This document shows, one piece after another, positions 11,357 through 21,652 of a stretch of 64,000 bases of DNA; position 1 is the stretch's first letter, and the number at the start of each line of letters is the position of its first letter. Under the pieces are notes generated by a model, which saw only the letters and a program-made list of their open reading frames with translations, made no database searches and was not told the DNA's origin. Made by a program: the position numbers and the translations under genes. Origin of the DNA: Purpureocillium takamizusanense (Eukaryota > Ascomycota > Sordariomycetes > Hypocreales > Ophiocordycipitaceae). The DNA lies in contig NC_063073.1 of NCBI RefSeq assembly GCF_022605165.1, forward strand, positions 1,116,001 to 1,180,000, written 5' to 3'.

Positions 11357-12793
11357 ATGACTCGTCACACCGAGTCTCTCCCCAACCTCCCGGTGGAAAT
11401 CATCCACATTGTGGCGTCGTTCGTGGATAGGGAGCGTGACCTCAACGCGTTGGCCCGCACGAATCGCCGGATGCACCAAATACTGAACCGACGGCTCTAT
11501 CAGAGGAACGACAGCAACTGCAACGAAATTTGGCAGAGATGCACTCAGCGGCTTCGAGAGATTACCGACTCGAGTGTCTCCAGGGAGTTCGCTGGCCTTC
11601 ATCGCGAGCTGGAGACTCAAATCTGCGACAAACATGTCCTGTTATGGGCCGCTCGCTACGATAGAGCAGAGCCGCTTACTGCTATGCAGTCCATGGGTTT
11701 CAAAATCAACAGGTTTGGCATGCTCCAGACGGCCGCCTCCGGCTTCAGGAAGATTGTGACAACGCTTCTAGATGAGCCAGGCCGCAACATCGACTCTCAG
11801 GACATGTATTTCATCTCGGGAGAAATCCTCTCGTGGAAGCCCGTTTCCGCGATGCATGCCGCGGTCGAATCAGGTCGGATTGCGAGTGTCAGACTGCTTC
11901 TCGACAGAGGAGCCGACGTTAACTTGATTTCTGAGGATCACCTTCGCAACACGCCCCTGCACAGAACTATATCGTGGCACTCCACAAATATGATGAGCGT
12001 GCTTCTCGCTCGCGGAGCTGACCTGCTCGTGAAAGATGCAGCTGGACAGACGGCACTTCATATGGCGGCAAGACGTGGCTGCTGCTCCGCCGTGGCGTTG
12101 CTGCTGGACCATGGCGCCAGCCTGGACGTCGTCGATGACGAAAACCATACGGCGCTTGATCTCGCAATCATCTCTGGCGGCGGAGAATGCATCAACCTCC
12201 TGCTCGACCATGGAGCCCTGCAGTACGATCAGTCACGGGCTGCATTCTTCCAAGCTTGGAATGAGGGACAGCTCGAAGCCGCGCTTACGATCTGGAAATA
12301 TTTTCCCGCTATCAGGTTTTATCGACAAGATACGAACAAGCACGGGCATGAAAACAATAAAGATCCCGACGGCGACGGCGATGACGAGAACGACGACGAC
12401 GACGACGACGAGGTTCAACCTGCCATCATAACTGTCGTGAGAGGCAACGCCAAGACAGAGGTCCTCAGAGACCTGCTCCGGTTGCTTCTGAGCGAGGGCG
12501 TAGAAATTGATGAAAGGGACGAAGACGGGCGTACGGCTCTGCATCACGCCTGCCTGCAGCGTCGAGGCGCCCTTGCGAGGTTTCTGGTTCTGAAAGGGGC
12601 CAATGCGCTGGTGACGGATAACGGCAACGTCACGCCGATCCAGTTAGCCATGGAAAATCATGCAGGTATGACTGTCCTTGATCCAAGTGCCATACAAGCA
12701 GTGCGACAACGACTAACGATGGACTGCACAACAGCTGATCATCCCCGGCGAGTCAGAGCATTACTCTCGCCGCTCTTCACTTTCATTGAGTGA
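11357..12793 (+). CDS. F-box/ankyrin-repeat protein A
   Basis: The predicted product is 455 residues, with exon 1 at 11357-12665 and exon 2 at 12735-12793. An F-box-like segment (LPVEIIHIVASFVDRERD onward, about residues 11-50) is followed by ankyrin repeats such as TPLHRTISWHSTNMMSVLLA and GQTALHMAARRGCCSAVALL. An acidic Asp-rich linker then precedes two more repeats. Proteins of this layout usually link SCF-type ubiquitin ligases or scaffolds to targets; the target here is unknown. The 69-base intron has donor GTATGA, branch GACTAAC and acceptor ACAACAG. It lacks stops and is a multiple of three, so retention would give a 478-residue form. It is tandem and paralogous to the next gene. Confidence 0.85.
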   Translation: MTRHTESLPNLPVEIIHIVASFVDRERDLNALARTNRRMHQILNRRLYQRNDSNCNEIWQRCTQRLREITDSSVSREFAGLHRELETQICDKHVLLWAARYDRAEPLTAMQSMGFKINRFGMLQTAASGFRKIVTTLLDEPGRNIDSQDMYFISGEILSWKPVSAMHAAVESGRIASVRLLLDRGADVNLISEDHLRNTPLHRTISWHSTNMMSVLLARGADLLVKDAAGQTALHMAARRGCCSAVALLLDHGASLDVVDDENHTALDLAIISGGGECINLLLDHGALQYDQSRAAFFQAWNEGQLEAALTIWKYFPAIRFYRQDTNKHGHENNKDPDGDGDDENDDDDDDEVQPAIITVVRGNAKTEVLRDLLRLLLSEGVEIDERDEDGRTALHHACLQRRGALARFLVLKGANALVTDNGNVTPIQLAMENHAGMTVLDPSAIQAVRQRLTMDCTTADHPRRVRALLSPLFTFIE

Positions 12794-13778
12794 CTTGAAG
12801 CATTATTCGACCGATCTGATGTTTTCGGTTGCCGAAGAAGAAACGACCTTTCCTTTTTCTTTCGTTCTGATGTATATTGATAGGCGCTGCTAGGGACAAA
12901 TACGCGAGGCGGAACCGGCTCGGCTCGAGGTTTCGCACGCATTCTTGTGTCACACATAAGGGGTTAAGGGCAGGAGGCAATGGCACAAGGGCTGATAAAG
13001 GATACCGTAACCGGGACTGGGATGGAGCTTTTGGTGTCAATGTTGAGTACGACAGAAAAAGGCGTAGGGTATTAGCGGCCTCGTCAGCGCCTCTGCCAGA
13101 TCTGCGGACGACAGGAGACTCGCATCGTGAGAAACCCGCGGGTCTGGTGCCATGGGCACGACGGCACAAGGAAGGAGAACAAACAGGAGAGGAACAATGT
13201 CAGAAATAGCACCACTCATGTAATACATGTTCGACTTGCTTCGTATGCGCAGGATGTCCTCCACCTAGGCAGGGACTATGCGAGCAATCGGCCCATGGAT
13301 TGCAGCTCTCCAGTCGACTTGTGATGCAAAATATTATTTCCTCGAAACAGGGCCGCTGATGCTGTTCGGCTTCACTATGCCTTGCTTACTTGTGTTCTGT
13401 TCACTTTCATGAGCGGCCCGCGCCCGGCTGGCTTCACCGTCCGCCCATGTGCCTGCCACCTGGCACCGTCGTCTGCCTCGCAGTTGTGCGCCAGCCCACA
13501 CCGATCAACCCGTCACCTGGGATAGGTATATAAAGGCCGTTCACCGCTGCACCCTACCTTCCTGTTCAGTCTCCTTCTTCCCTTTCACATACACACCGTA
13601 CCGCTCGAGCATTGGCAGGTGTTCTTCCTCCTTCACAACACTCCCGTCTCGAGAGCCATCGGCCCCTCCCTTCGTTGATTTCTCTCGTCGGCTGTTCATC
13701 GCCCTCACACCAGTCAAGCCTCTCACTCACACTCAATCGTTCCGACGACGGCATCGACGACAAGCTATCGTTGGCACA
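12794..13778. other. Spacer between the ankyrin paralogues
   Basis: It includes the 3' UTR of paralogue A and the promoter and pyrimidine-rich leader of paralogue B. A clear TATA element is listed separately. The coding frame of paralogue B is open upstream to an ATG at 13449, but that ATG lies before the TATA element. Confidence 0.6.
13527..13534 (+). promoter_or_regulatory. TATA box of ankyrin gene B
   Basis: TATATAAA lies about 250 bases upstream of the chosen ATG (13779), followed by a CT-rich leader. This placement excludes the in-frame ATG at 13449 as the main start. Confidence 0.65.
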
Positions 13779-15140
13779 ATGGCCCTCCTCAAGCTCCCGC
13801 AGGATGTCTTCGAGTCCGTGGCGGACCACCTTGAACACCGAGACTACGTCGCGCTGACCAAGACAAACCGCCACCTGCACCAGGTCTTCAACCGACGCCT
13901 GTACTGGGAGAGCGACCGCCAGCTGCGCGACGCCGCCCTCGCCGTCGCCGACGTCCACGACCCCTCCGGCGACATGCCCGTCTCGCGCGAGTACGCAAAG
14001 GCCCAGGACCGCCACCCCTTGAGCTGGGCTGCGGCCCGCGGACGCAAGTGCACCTTTCTGGCCGCCTTCTCTGCGGGCATCGACGTCTGCCGCGCGGGCT
14101 TCCTCCAGCGCGCCGCCGCCCACGGGCAGAATGGCATCGTCAAGTTCCTCCTCCGCGCACGGCCCTCGCTCGTCGACGAACAGTCCGACTTCTTCTCGCA
14201 CCCGACCTACCACGGGCTCAGCACGGCGCTTCACGCCGCCGTCGTTCGCAACCACCCCGACGTCGTCGAGACACTCCTCAAGAGGAACGCCGACCCCAAC
14301 GCCGTTGCCGAGGACTCGTGCTTCCTCGACACGCCCCTGCACCGCGCCGTCGCGCACGGCGGCCAGATCGTCATCGTCCGCATGCTGCTGACCTACGGCG
14401 CGAGCGTCTCTGCCGTCAACGTGGCGTGGCGCACGCCCCTACACCGAGCGGCAGCCAACTGCGAGCTCGACATCGCGCTGCTTCTGGTCGATGAGGGGGC
14501 TCGCATCGACGTGACCGACCGACAGGGCAGCACGCCGCTCAACGAGGCGCTTCTGTACGACTCGGAGGACTTCATCGCCGCCCTCATCGACCGAGGCATC
14601 CCACTCTCGACGGCTTGCCCCCCGCTCGTGGACGCGCTCCTCCGCAGCAGCGTGCGCTCGGCGCAGGTTATCATGCAGCGCTTCCCCGCCGGCCCGCTCG
14701 ACCACCAGCTGCACCTAGGCCACAAGGTACATGCCCTCCTCCTCGCCGCGTCGTGCCTGTGCTACTCACCCCGATGCTACGAGGCCATCGCCTCGGTGGT
14801 CATCGCCATCCTCAACCGTGGCGTCCATGTTGACCTCAGAGACACGCAGGGACGAACCCCCCTTCACCACGCCGTGCTGCAGAGCAACGGTCCCCTGGCC
14901 CGCCTGCTCATCAGCAGGGGCGCCAACCTGCTGGCCACTGACATGCTCAAGGTGACGCCGTTTGCGCTGGCGCTCAAGAGATTCCGAGGTAAGCAGCAGC
15001 TCAGCAGAATTTCGTCGATGAGCGCGGAATGCACACACGCATACATGTGGGCACAATGCTAACACGGTCATGCAGAAAAGGGACGAAGACTAGAAGTCAC
15101 CACCACCATCGGGGACATAATCAATTGTCTCGATTCCTGA
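13779..15140 (+). CDS. F-box/ankyrin-repeat protein B
   Basis: The product is 424 residues, with exon 1 at 13779-14988 and exon 2 at 15076-15140. The start MALLKLPQDVFESVADHLE is an F-box-like helix pair that aligns with paralogue A, including the shared NRRLY motif. About six ankyrin repeats follow, for example STALHAAVVRNHPDVVETLL and RTPLHRAAANCELDIALLLV. The phase-1 intron (GTAAGC, GCTAAC branch, ATGCAG) falls at the same position as in paralogue A and yields the C-terminus KGRRLEVTTTIGDIINCLDS. Without splicing the frame stops at 15062. It is likely a ubiquitin-ligase adaptor or scaffold, target unknown. It is more GC-rich at third positions than paralogue A, so the duplication is probably not recent. 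Confidence 0.87.
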
Positions 15141-16017
15141 GTTCCTACGCGTCGACGACGCCGGGGAGGATGCCAGAACCAGAAAGAATAAGCCAACCCC
15201 CCCAAGGAATAAGAATTGTCAAAGGCCTCCTCTAACCACTGCCCGCAGGCTGTGGAGCAGAGCTTGGAACGATGAAGCAAGCTGCCGATGTGGTAAGCTA
15301 CAGAGTGGTAATGAGGGGGAATGATGCTCATTTGCTGAACGACACGGGGCAGAGAGCCTCGGAAAACTTGCTGCGTTTTTCTTTCTTGGGACCAAGGGCG
15401 AGGTGGGAGCAGGCCTGTCGAGACGGGCCAGGTATGATTGGGAGTTTGAGCGGCTTTTGGCTGGTCACGGGACACGTCGCAGACGCTGGGTGAGCAGCTC
15501 TGTAACAAGTGCCAAGATTGGGAGGGGATGAAGGCGGTCTTACGCCAGCCTTCGACAGCAGATCAAGTCACCTTGTCACCTTTAGCCACTGCCACAAACT
15601 AGCTTTGTAGATAGGTCTCACAACTGATATTGTGAATTCGGTCCCATTCCGCTCGTTACTGTACGCTTGCCCGATTATACAGCCAACCAACCTGAGCTGA
15701 GCCTCTGACTGCCTTCCCAAGTCTGCTCCTGCATCCGCATTCTCGCGCGTCTATGGACATCATCCACAAGGTGGCATTCTTCGACGATTTCCTCCTAACG
15801 AGCATGATGAGTGGAGTCAAGAGTTGCTCCGAAACAACGTCAACGCCTCCAAAACAGAATCCAGCAAAGGGGAGACCGAGTGGCCGCCTCAGCCTCCCAA
15901 CCCCTGAAAACGCCGCAACATAGAAAAATGCCAGCGCCAAACACCGTGACCATGAAACCAAGAAACAGCAGAGACTGGGCTGCATCCCTGACGGAACGCG
16001 TACGACACAATCATCAG
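15141..16017. other. Convergent 3' spacer
   Basis: Tail-to-tail spacer between ankyrin gene B and the Vid30 homologue. I see no gene in it. Confidence 0.5.
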
Positions 16018-18357
16018 TCAGATTTGTGGGAACGTTGTGATGTCCTCGAGAACCGATTGCAGAGACACGAAGGCGCCAGGGCCACCGTCTTGTCGAAGCT
16101 CATCGAGCAGAACGCTAGTCTGAGCGTATATCTTTTCTAGGGCTGCTCGCGATGACTTGCCGAGTGAGGCTGCGACAGGTCAGAAAAATAAAACGTGCTG
16201 AGGAATGGCATCTTTGCTTACACAGGATGGCAGAGTTGAGCTCTTCAGCAACCAGAGAGCGCCCCTTACGGTCGAGCAAATGGCTCACCTGCGGCTCCTT
16301 AAGTGGGTTTGAGTAGGCAACCAAGGACCAGATCTCGCTCAGCGCGTTGGATATTTCTTTGCGTGAATCGTTGGCGTATTCGGCACCGAGCGCCTGTCCG
16401 TACTCCAGCATGCTTTGCTCCAACTGCATGAGCTCCATCTGCTGCTCCGACCCGTCCATGTCCATATTGTCCACTAGGGATACGCCGTCATTGCCGTTAA
16501 GATCGAGGTCCATGTCCTGGGACCCGGACGCCGGTCCGTGGCCGTTGCTTCTCTTGGACTCGCCGGCGCCAGTCCGGATTTGGGCCGCTTTTCGAACCAT
16601 CTCGATGAACTTGCGACAGCGGAGCTTGAAATACACCTCCTCGTTATCCTGCAGCACCTGAGGATAGAAAGCGTTCGTGTGCTTAAGAGCCCGGTCAATG
16701 TCCCCTTCCAAGACAGCTCGACGAATTCCTGCAAAATGTAAGACTGTGCACAGGCCCTGATGCTCAGTTACGGAATACGTACGCTGGCGGTTGTTGGCAT
16801 CCTCATCATCCTTGATGTTGATGCCATCAACCTTGACGTTAGGGTCGAGATTCAGAGCCTCCTTCTGTGCCTTGATGTCCTCTGCAAAGGCTCTTGCGGT
16901 CTCCACATATCCATCATGCTGGAGAAACTGCAGCACCAAGGTTTGGATTAGGTCAGTCCCGTTCATCCCCGGCTCCAGCCGCGAAGTATCCGTTGCCGCG
17001 ATATCCATCTGTATCTTTTCTCGTTGCTCCTGCGTAACACACCATCAGCGACCCTTTGCAGGTAATGCGACGCAAGACAGATGTAACGCACCCGAATCAT
17101 ATCGTCAATGTTGTAGACGAATGGGCATTGGCCAAAGTTTGCCGTGACTTGCTCTCCCGTCTTCTTCATGCTGACTGTTGGGTACAATTTGCTTCGCACC
17201 ACATCGGTAAAAGCAGTTCCTGATATCGTGTCAGCTGGTGCAGGAAATTTTCAGGTCGAAAGAGGTACCAAGTTTCACTCCATTCTTGGTGAAGAAGGCT
17301 GTATGGTCCCTGAAGTTGACACCACAGCCTATCACGTCACCGAGACTGAAAGTTGGTCCGTAGTTACGTCCGATATTCTGCCCAGTGTACGTCCGGCCGT
17401 CATCTCCATGATACCCCCATGATTCTGGCTCCCAACCTACTGCTCTGGAGAGCGCTGTATTTCTGGCCGAGAATCCGATAGAGATAGTGGTGCTGCCATT
17501 TGATAAGCCGTCACTCTCTGTAGAACATTCTCAGGCTGTTTCACTTACTCGTCACGCTTCCCATACACAATCTGCACCTCAAAGTAATATATGCCGCACT
17601 CCGGAGGCATGTGATGATTCGCGCGGATGCCTCCTGCCTCGTATTCACGCTCGTGATGGTTCTTGGTACCGACGTAGCGGACTGTGAGTGGATTTGACTG
17701 CACCTCGGCGCCAGTACCGGCGTCATCCTTGCTCCACCGACTTGGCAGTGGCGGCACCGTCTCGTCCTCCTGAAAGGGTGGCGGGCGCTCGATGACATTA
17801 TGCGTCATGCCCCGATGTGTGCCAGCAGGTAGAGGCGGCCGAACGAAGCCGTTTGAATCAACGTTCGCGCCGTTGTCTGTCGACCTCCTTGAGTCTTTTG
17901 CTGCTTGTGCCTGGGCCTTGCGCTGCTCCTCTAACAACCGCATGTACGTAGAGCCTCGAAGGTATGAAGGAACGAACGCGCCATTTCCAGAGCCGTCTGC
18001 GTCTCGTGGGCCGGTGAATATATCAAAGGCGCGAGAAAAAGACGGCAGAGGCCCTCCTGCGTTCCAAACATTGGCCATGCCGTCGCTGGCCTGCTCGTCC
18101 ATAGCGGCAGTATCGTCGGACGGCGGTCGTGCGAGGCTGGGGACGGTATCGAGGAGGAGGTCGCCGCTCGCGCTCAAGAGGGAGGTGCGGGATGGATGGG
18201 TGTAAAAGTTGGAGGTGTGACTTCCCCCGGCGCGCGGAGGAGCAGCCGAAGGGTTGTATGGGGAGGCACGTCGGCTGCGAGACGTCTGGCCGGTGGTTCC
18301 AGAGGACGAGTCCGAGTCTGGAAAGCCAGATGAGCCATGCCGAAACGGACTTGTCAT
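16018..18357 (-). CDS. VID30: RanBPM/Vid30 (Gid1) protein of the GID/CTLH ubiquitin ligase
   Basis: The protein is 688 residues from six exons (18357-17549, 17492-17269, 17219-17092, 17029-16783, 16728-16222, 16169-16018), and all junctions keep frame. A disordered Ser/Pro-rich N-terminus leads into a SPRY domain (about 255-385, with GWEPESWGYHGDDG and GCGVNFRDHTAFFTKNG). A LisH motif follows (about 410-440, LIQTLVLQFLQHDGYVETAR), then CTLH (about 470-515, GDIDRALKHTNAFYPQVLQ) and a C-terminal CRA region. In yeast, Vid30/Gid1 is a scaffold of the GID E3 ligase that degrades gluconeogenic enzymes when glucose returns; metazoan RanBP9 is the counterpart. The domain order is diagnostic. Introns are 49-62 bases. 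The 5' ATG sits in a good CACCATG context. The least certain junction is intron 1, where a second acceptor lies 25 bases upstream. Confidence 0.92.
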
Positions 18358-20738
18358 GGTGAAGGAAGGAAGGGAGCGCAGCGGAACGAGCCCGGCAAAT
18401 GAGGGCGCGTGCGACTGCGGGAGCTCCCGGTCAACGCTTCATCAACCTGCCGCTCGTTCGTACCTGGACAACGAAGGCCAACGCAGCTTCACCGGAGAGG
18501 CTTGTGGGGACAGGGCACGTTAAAGAGAGACGGGGTGCTCGATCGAGGACCGCTGCGGGTAGGCACAGGCTCTTGGCGCGAGAGCGGGCTTTAGGGAACG
18601 GCGGGCAGGCGGGTCAGTGGTGCTTTATCGTCGTGCTGCGAGTCGGCAATGAGGTCGAGGCAGGCGAGGGCGGCTTGAGGAGGCGGAGGATGAAGGAGGA
18701 GGCGGCTGGAGCGGGAGAGGGCCGAGCGATTCCAGGACCGGAAGAGCTATGTGCCCAACAAAGCACGATTAGCAGCAGATGGATGGGGGAACCTTGGGTG
18801 CTAAAGCCGAGCAGCGCGGCCAGCAGCTGGCGTCAATCGCCGCAAGACCGTGTAGACGAGGCGAAGAGGCGAATGCAGGCCGGTAGGGCAAGACGTTCGT
18901 AAGCGTGCTGGCGCCCAACGGTTGTTTTAATGGACGGTAAAGTGTGCTGCGGAGACGTCCAAACACGTAGGTGAGGTGTCATCGATGAGGTGACGAGACG
19001 TGGTGGTGGTGACGAAACCCCAGCTGCGGTGGTAGCCCGCCGCTGTTGGCGGGCTGTTAGTGGAGCTGGAGACGCTGGAACCGCTCACAACTGGCGAAGC
19101 TTCGGGTGGATGAACGCCGGTGCTGCCCACCTCAGGCAGCTGAATGCCCTGGATCAGCAGCAAGCACAGCGGCCCAGCACCACGCCAGCACTGGAAGCAG
19201 GGCTGTGATGCGGTGGATCCCACCACCTCACTTGACCCAGCCTGGGGCTGCTCCACTCGCGCTCGCAGCTTGTCACGCGGGCCACCCACCTCATCCAGGC
19301 TCCCTTCCATCCCTCGGCGGCCACCTCGGATTCCCGTCACTAACAGTTTAGCAGTGATGGAAGCCCCGGCATCCGCCGCAACCTCAGTGGCTTCCGCGCC
19401 GCCTTGAATGGCTCGACTGTCCGCTGCTGCTCTTAGGTAGGTCTCAAGGCGCCAAACTCACCCATCAAACGATCCCGTCCACTGGACTGCCACGGATCGC
19501 CCTCATTCACCAGATGGCACGTCACGGGCGCTCAAACCTTGCAACACATCCATTCCATGGCGGCGTAAGCAAAGCGTCCCGCGTCTCAGCCAGAAACGCT
19601 CGGTTTGGGTCTCCGCCCGCGCTCTGGGAATTCGCCCACGAACTGCTCACCTTCTCCTCCAGTTGATACATTTAGCCTACGACAATCGATGCTGGGTAAG
19701 GTCCTAGGTACCTTGCAGAGGAGGAGGCAGTCTGCCGACATGCAGCAAAGGGCGCCAACAAAAGCGGCGGCCGCAAGCAAGGTATGTAGCAACCCTCCCC
19801 ATGCACACCCTCGCTCAACGCCAGCACTGTGAACCCCCCCCCCCCCTCCTCTTCCCTCCTGCCGCTGTGACGGGCGCCGCCAGCCACCCAGCACGACAGC
19901 CGGCCAGCAGCCGAATCCGTCCTGGCGCTCAGGCACGCCGCACCGTGCCACCGCGCTGACTAAGCCGCTCTGGAGATGGCGACGTCGCTCCAACGTCCCA
20001 ACTCGGTGCCAAGATGCCGCCGCTCGGCGTTGGCCCTCCACTGAGCGCGTCGTCCACGGGTCCAGCGGAACAAAACCTCGGGCAATAAGGTCGCGCATGA
20101 ATTGACAATCTTTGAGGGATAAATGCGCACACTCGATGTTGTTAGCTTAGCTGTTTGCCTTGGTTGGCGTGGATGATTCGCGAATCCCGTGATGACATCC
20201 ACCACGCAATTCCAGCACAGCCGGGTCACCCGAGAGCCGCTGAGCGGAGGTGGCGTCGGATCAGCACCAGTCCACAACATGACCAGCCCTTCCTGCCCAC
20301 CACGCACACAATCAGCCCCGTAAACGTCACGACAATGGCCCAAATTCTGCAGCACTTGCAGAGCAGTAGCTCGCGATGCATGTCATGTCGGGTGGGACAT
20401 CGGCTCAAGCCGTTCCATAATTGAGTCCTGGGCTTGTGCAAAAGCCTCATTATGATACACAGAAAGCCCGCTGCCCTCGACCTAGTACTCCGCAGCCCTG
20501 CCGTCCATGCACGGCGGGCGACCATTTCCTTGCCAAACGCCAGCGACTCGCCTGTCGCGTATGTGAAGAGTCGCATAATAAACATGTCATTCAAACAGAC
20601 AAGAGGCCATGCTCTTGATGACCTTGAATGGCCATCCCATAGGCCTCGCTCGGCAAAAGAACGTCAAAACTCACAACTCCCAGGTGTCTCGAATAAATGC
20701 AAAGAAGCCGCCGTGAGGCTGTCAGAGAAAAAGTGCAT
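18358..20738. other. 2.4-kb spacer
   Basis: The left part is the promoter of the Vid30 homologue. I see no supportable gene; minus-strand open frames around 19.6-20.1 kb lack any recognisable motif. A 13-base poly-C run lies at 19834-19846, and a CCTAGGTACC element near 19705. Confidence 0.45.
19834..19846. repeat. Poly-C run
   Basis: Thirteen consecutive C residues. Confidence 0.9.
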
Positions 20739-21652
20739 CTAAGATACGGCCGCGACGGCAATGGGCGCGGGAGACGACGCGTTGATGCTGTGGACGCTGC
20801 GCATCTCAGCGTCGGCGCCGCTGTTGCTGTTGCTGGCGCTGTTGCCTTCTTGGCCGTTCTCTTTGTTCTCTTTGCTGCTGCTATTGTCAGCCGCCGAAGG
20901 GGCACCAGATTCGCCATTGCTCGACTCCGGAGCCTTCTTGGGCGGAGCCGTCCATCTGGAAACCTCCCAGACGACGCCGGTGAAGCTCTTGAGGGTAAAT
21001 CCTCCCCGCGCCCACTTGCGGCAAGGCTTTCCGGTTCTGTCGAGCGCACGAAGGCCGGCGTTGATGGCGCCCTGGTTCGCCTTGGGGCCTAGCTTGTGAG
21101 CGCCAGAGGGTCGGCTTGCCGAGTGGTCTATTGTGCCATCCTCCCTGTCTATTGTTAGCAAATTCATGTATGAAGGTCCGATGGCATTGCTTCGCCGCCC
21201 ATCGCTGGTTAGCTTTGGGATGGAAGGGGGGCTTACAATCGAGGCTTCTTCTTCGGACCAGGCTTGCCCCTTGGTTTAGGAATGCCGTCGATCAGGCCTG
21301 CCGCACCGCGCTTTGTTCCTCTCTTCTTGGGTCCGTCAGTGGGAGGCCCCATGACGGACGGCGCGGGAGTGCCTTCAGCCGCAGGGGTGGCCGCATTTGA
21401 ATCGCTTGCATTTTCGCCGTTGGCGGTAGGCGCCGCAGCGAGGCTTGCCGAGTTGGAAGGCGAGTCCTTGACGTCCTTGGGCTCGGATGGCGACTTGGCG
21501 GACGGCGACTTGGCGGACGGCGTGTCTTCCTTGATGAAGTCGGGGTCCACGATTTCTTGGAGCCGGCGCGAGGGCACGGTCAAGGTCACGAGCAGGCCGG
21601 GCTTGCCGCCCGACTTGCGCCGGGTATCTGCGGACTTGCCGGTTGGAGGCAT
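20739..21652 (-). CDS. IES4: INO80 chromatin-remodelling complex subunit Ies4
   Basis: The protein is 273 residues, with exon 1 at 21652-21237 and exon 2 at 21144-20739. The N-terminus (KPGLLVTLTVPSRRLQEIVD) and the central basic segment (KPRGKPGPKKKPRL) match fungal Ies4. After the splice junction, a conserved block (HKLGPKANQGAINAGLRALD and GKPCRKWARGGFTLKSFTG) follows. The C-terminal tail is Ser/Asn/Glu-rich and disordered. Ies4 is a small nuclear subunit of INO80 involved in nucleosome remodelling, and in budding yeast it is a checkpoint-kinase target after DNA damage. The 92-base intron is canonical (GTAAGC, GCTAAC, ATAGACAG). The start has a good Kozak-like context (GCGATGCC). Assignment is by recognised motif order, without a database search. 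Confidence 0.88.

Noticed and set aside
13449..13778. N-terminal extension of ankyrin protein B to an upstream ATG
   Set aside because: The ATG lies upstream of a clear TATATAAA element and the extension would translate a CT-rich leader; the F-box starts right after the ATG at 13779.
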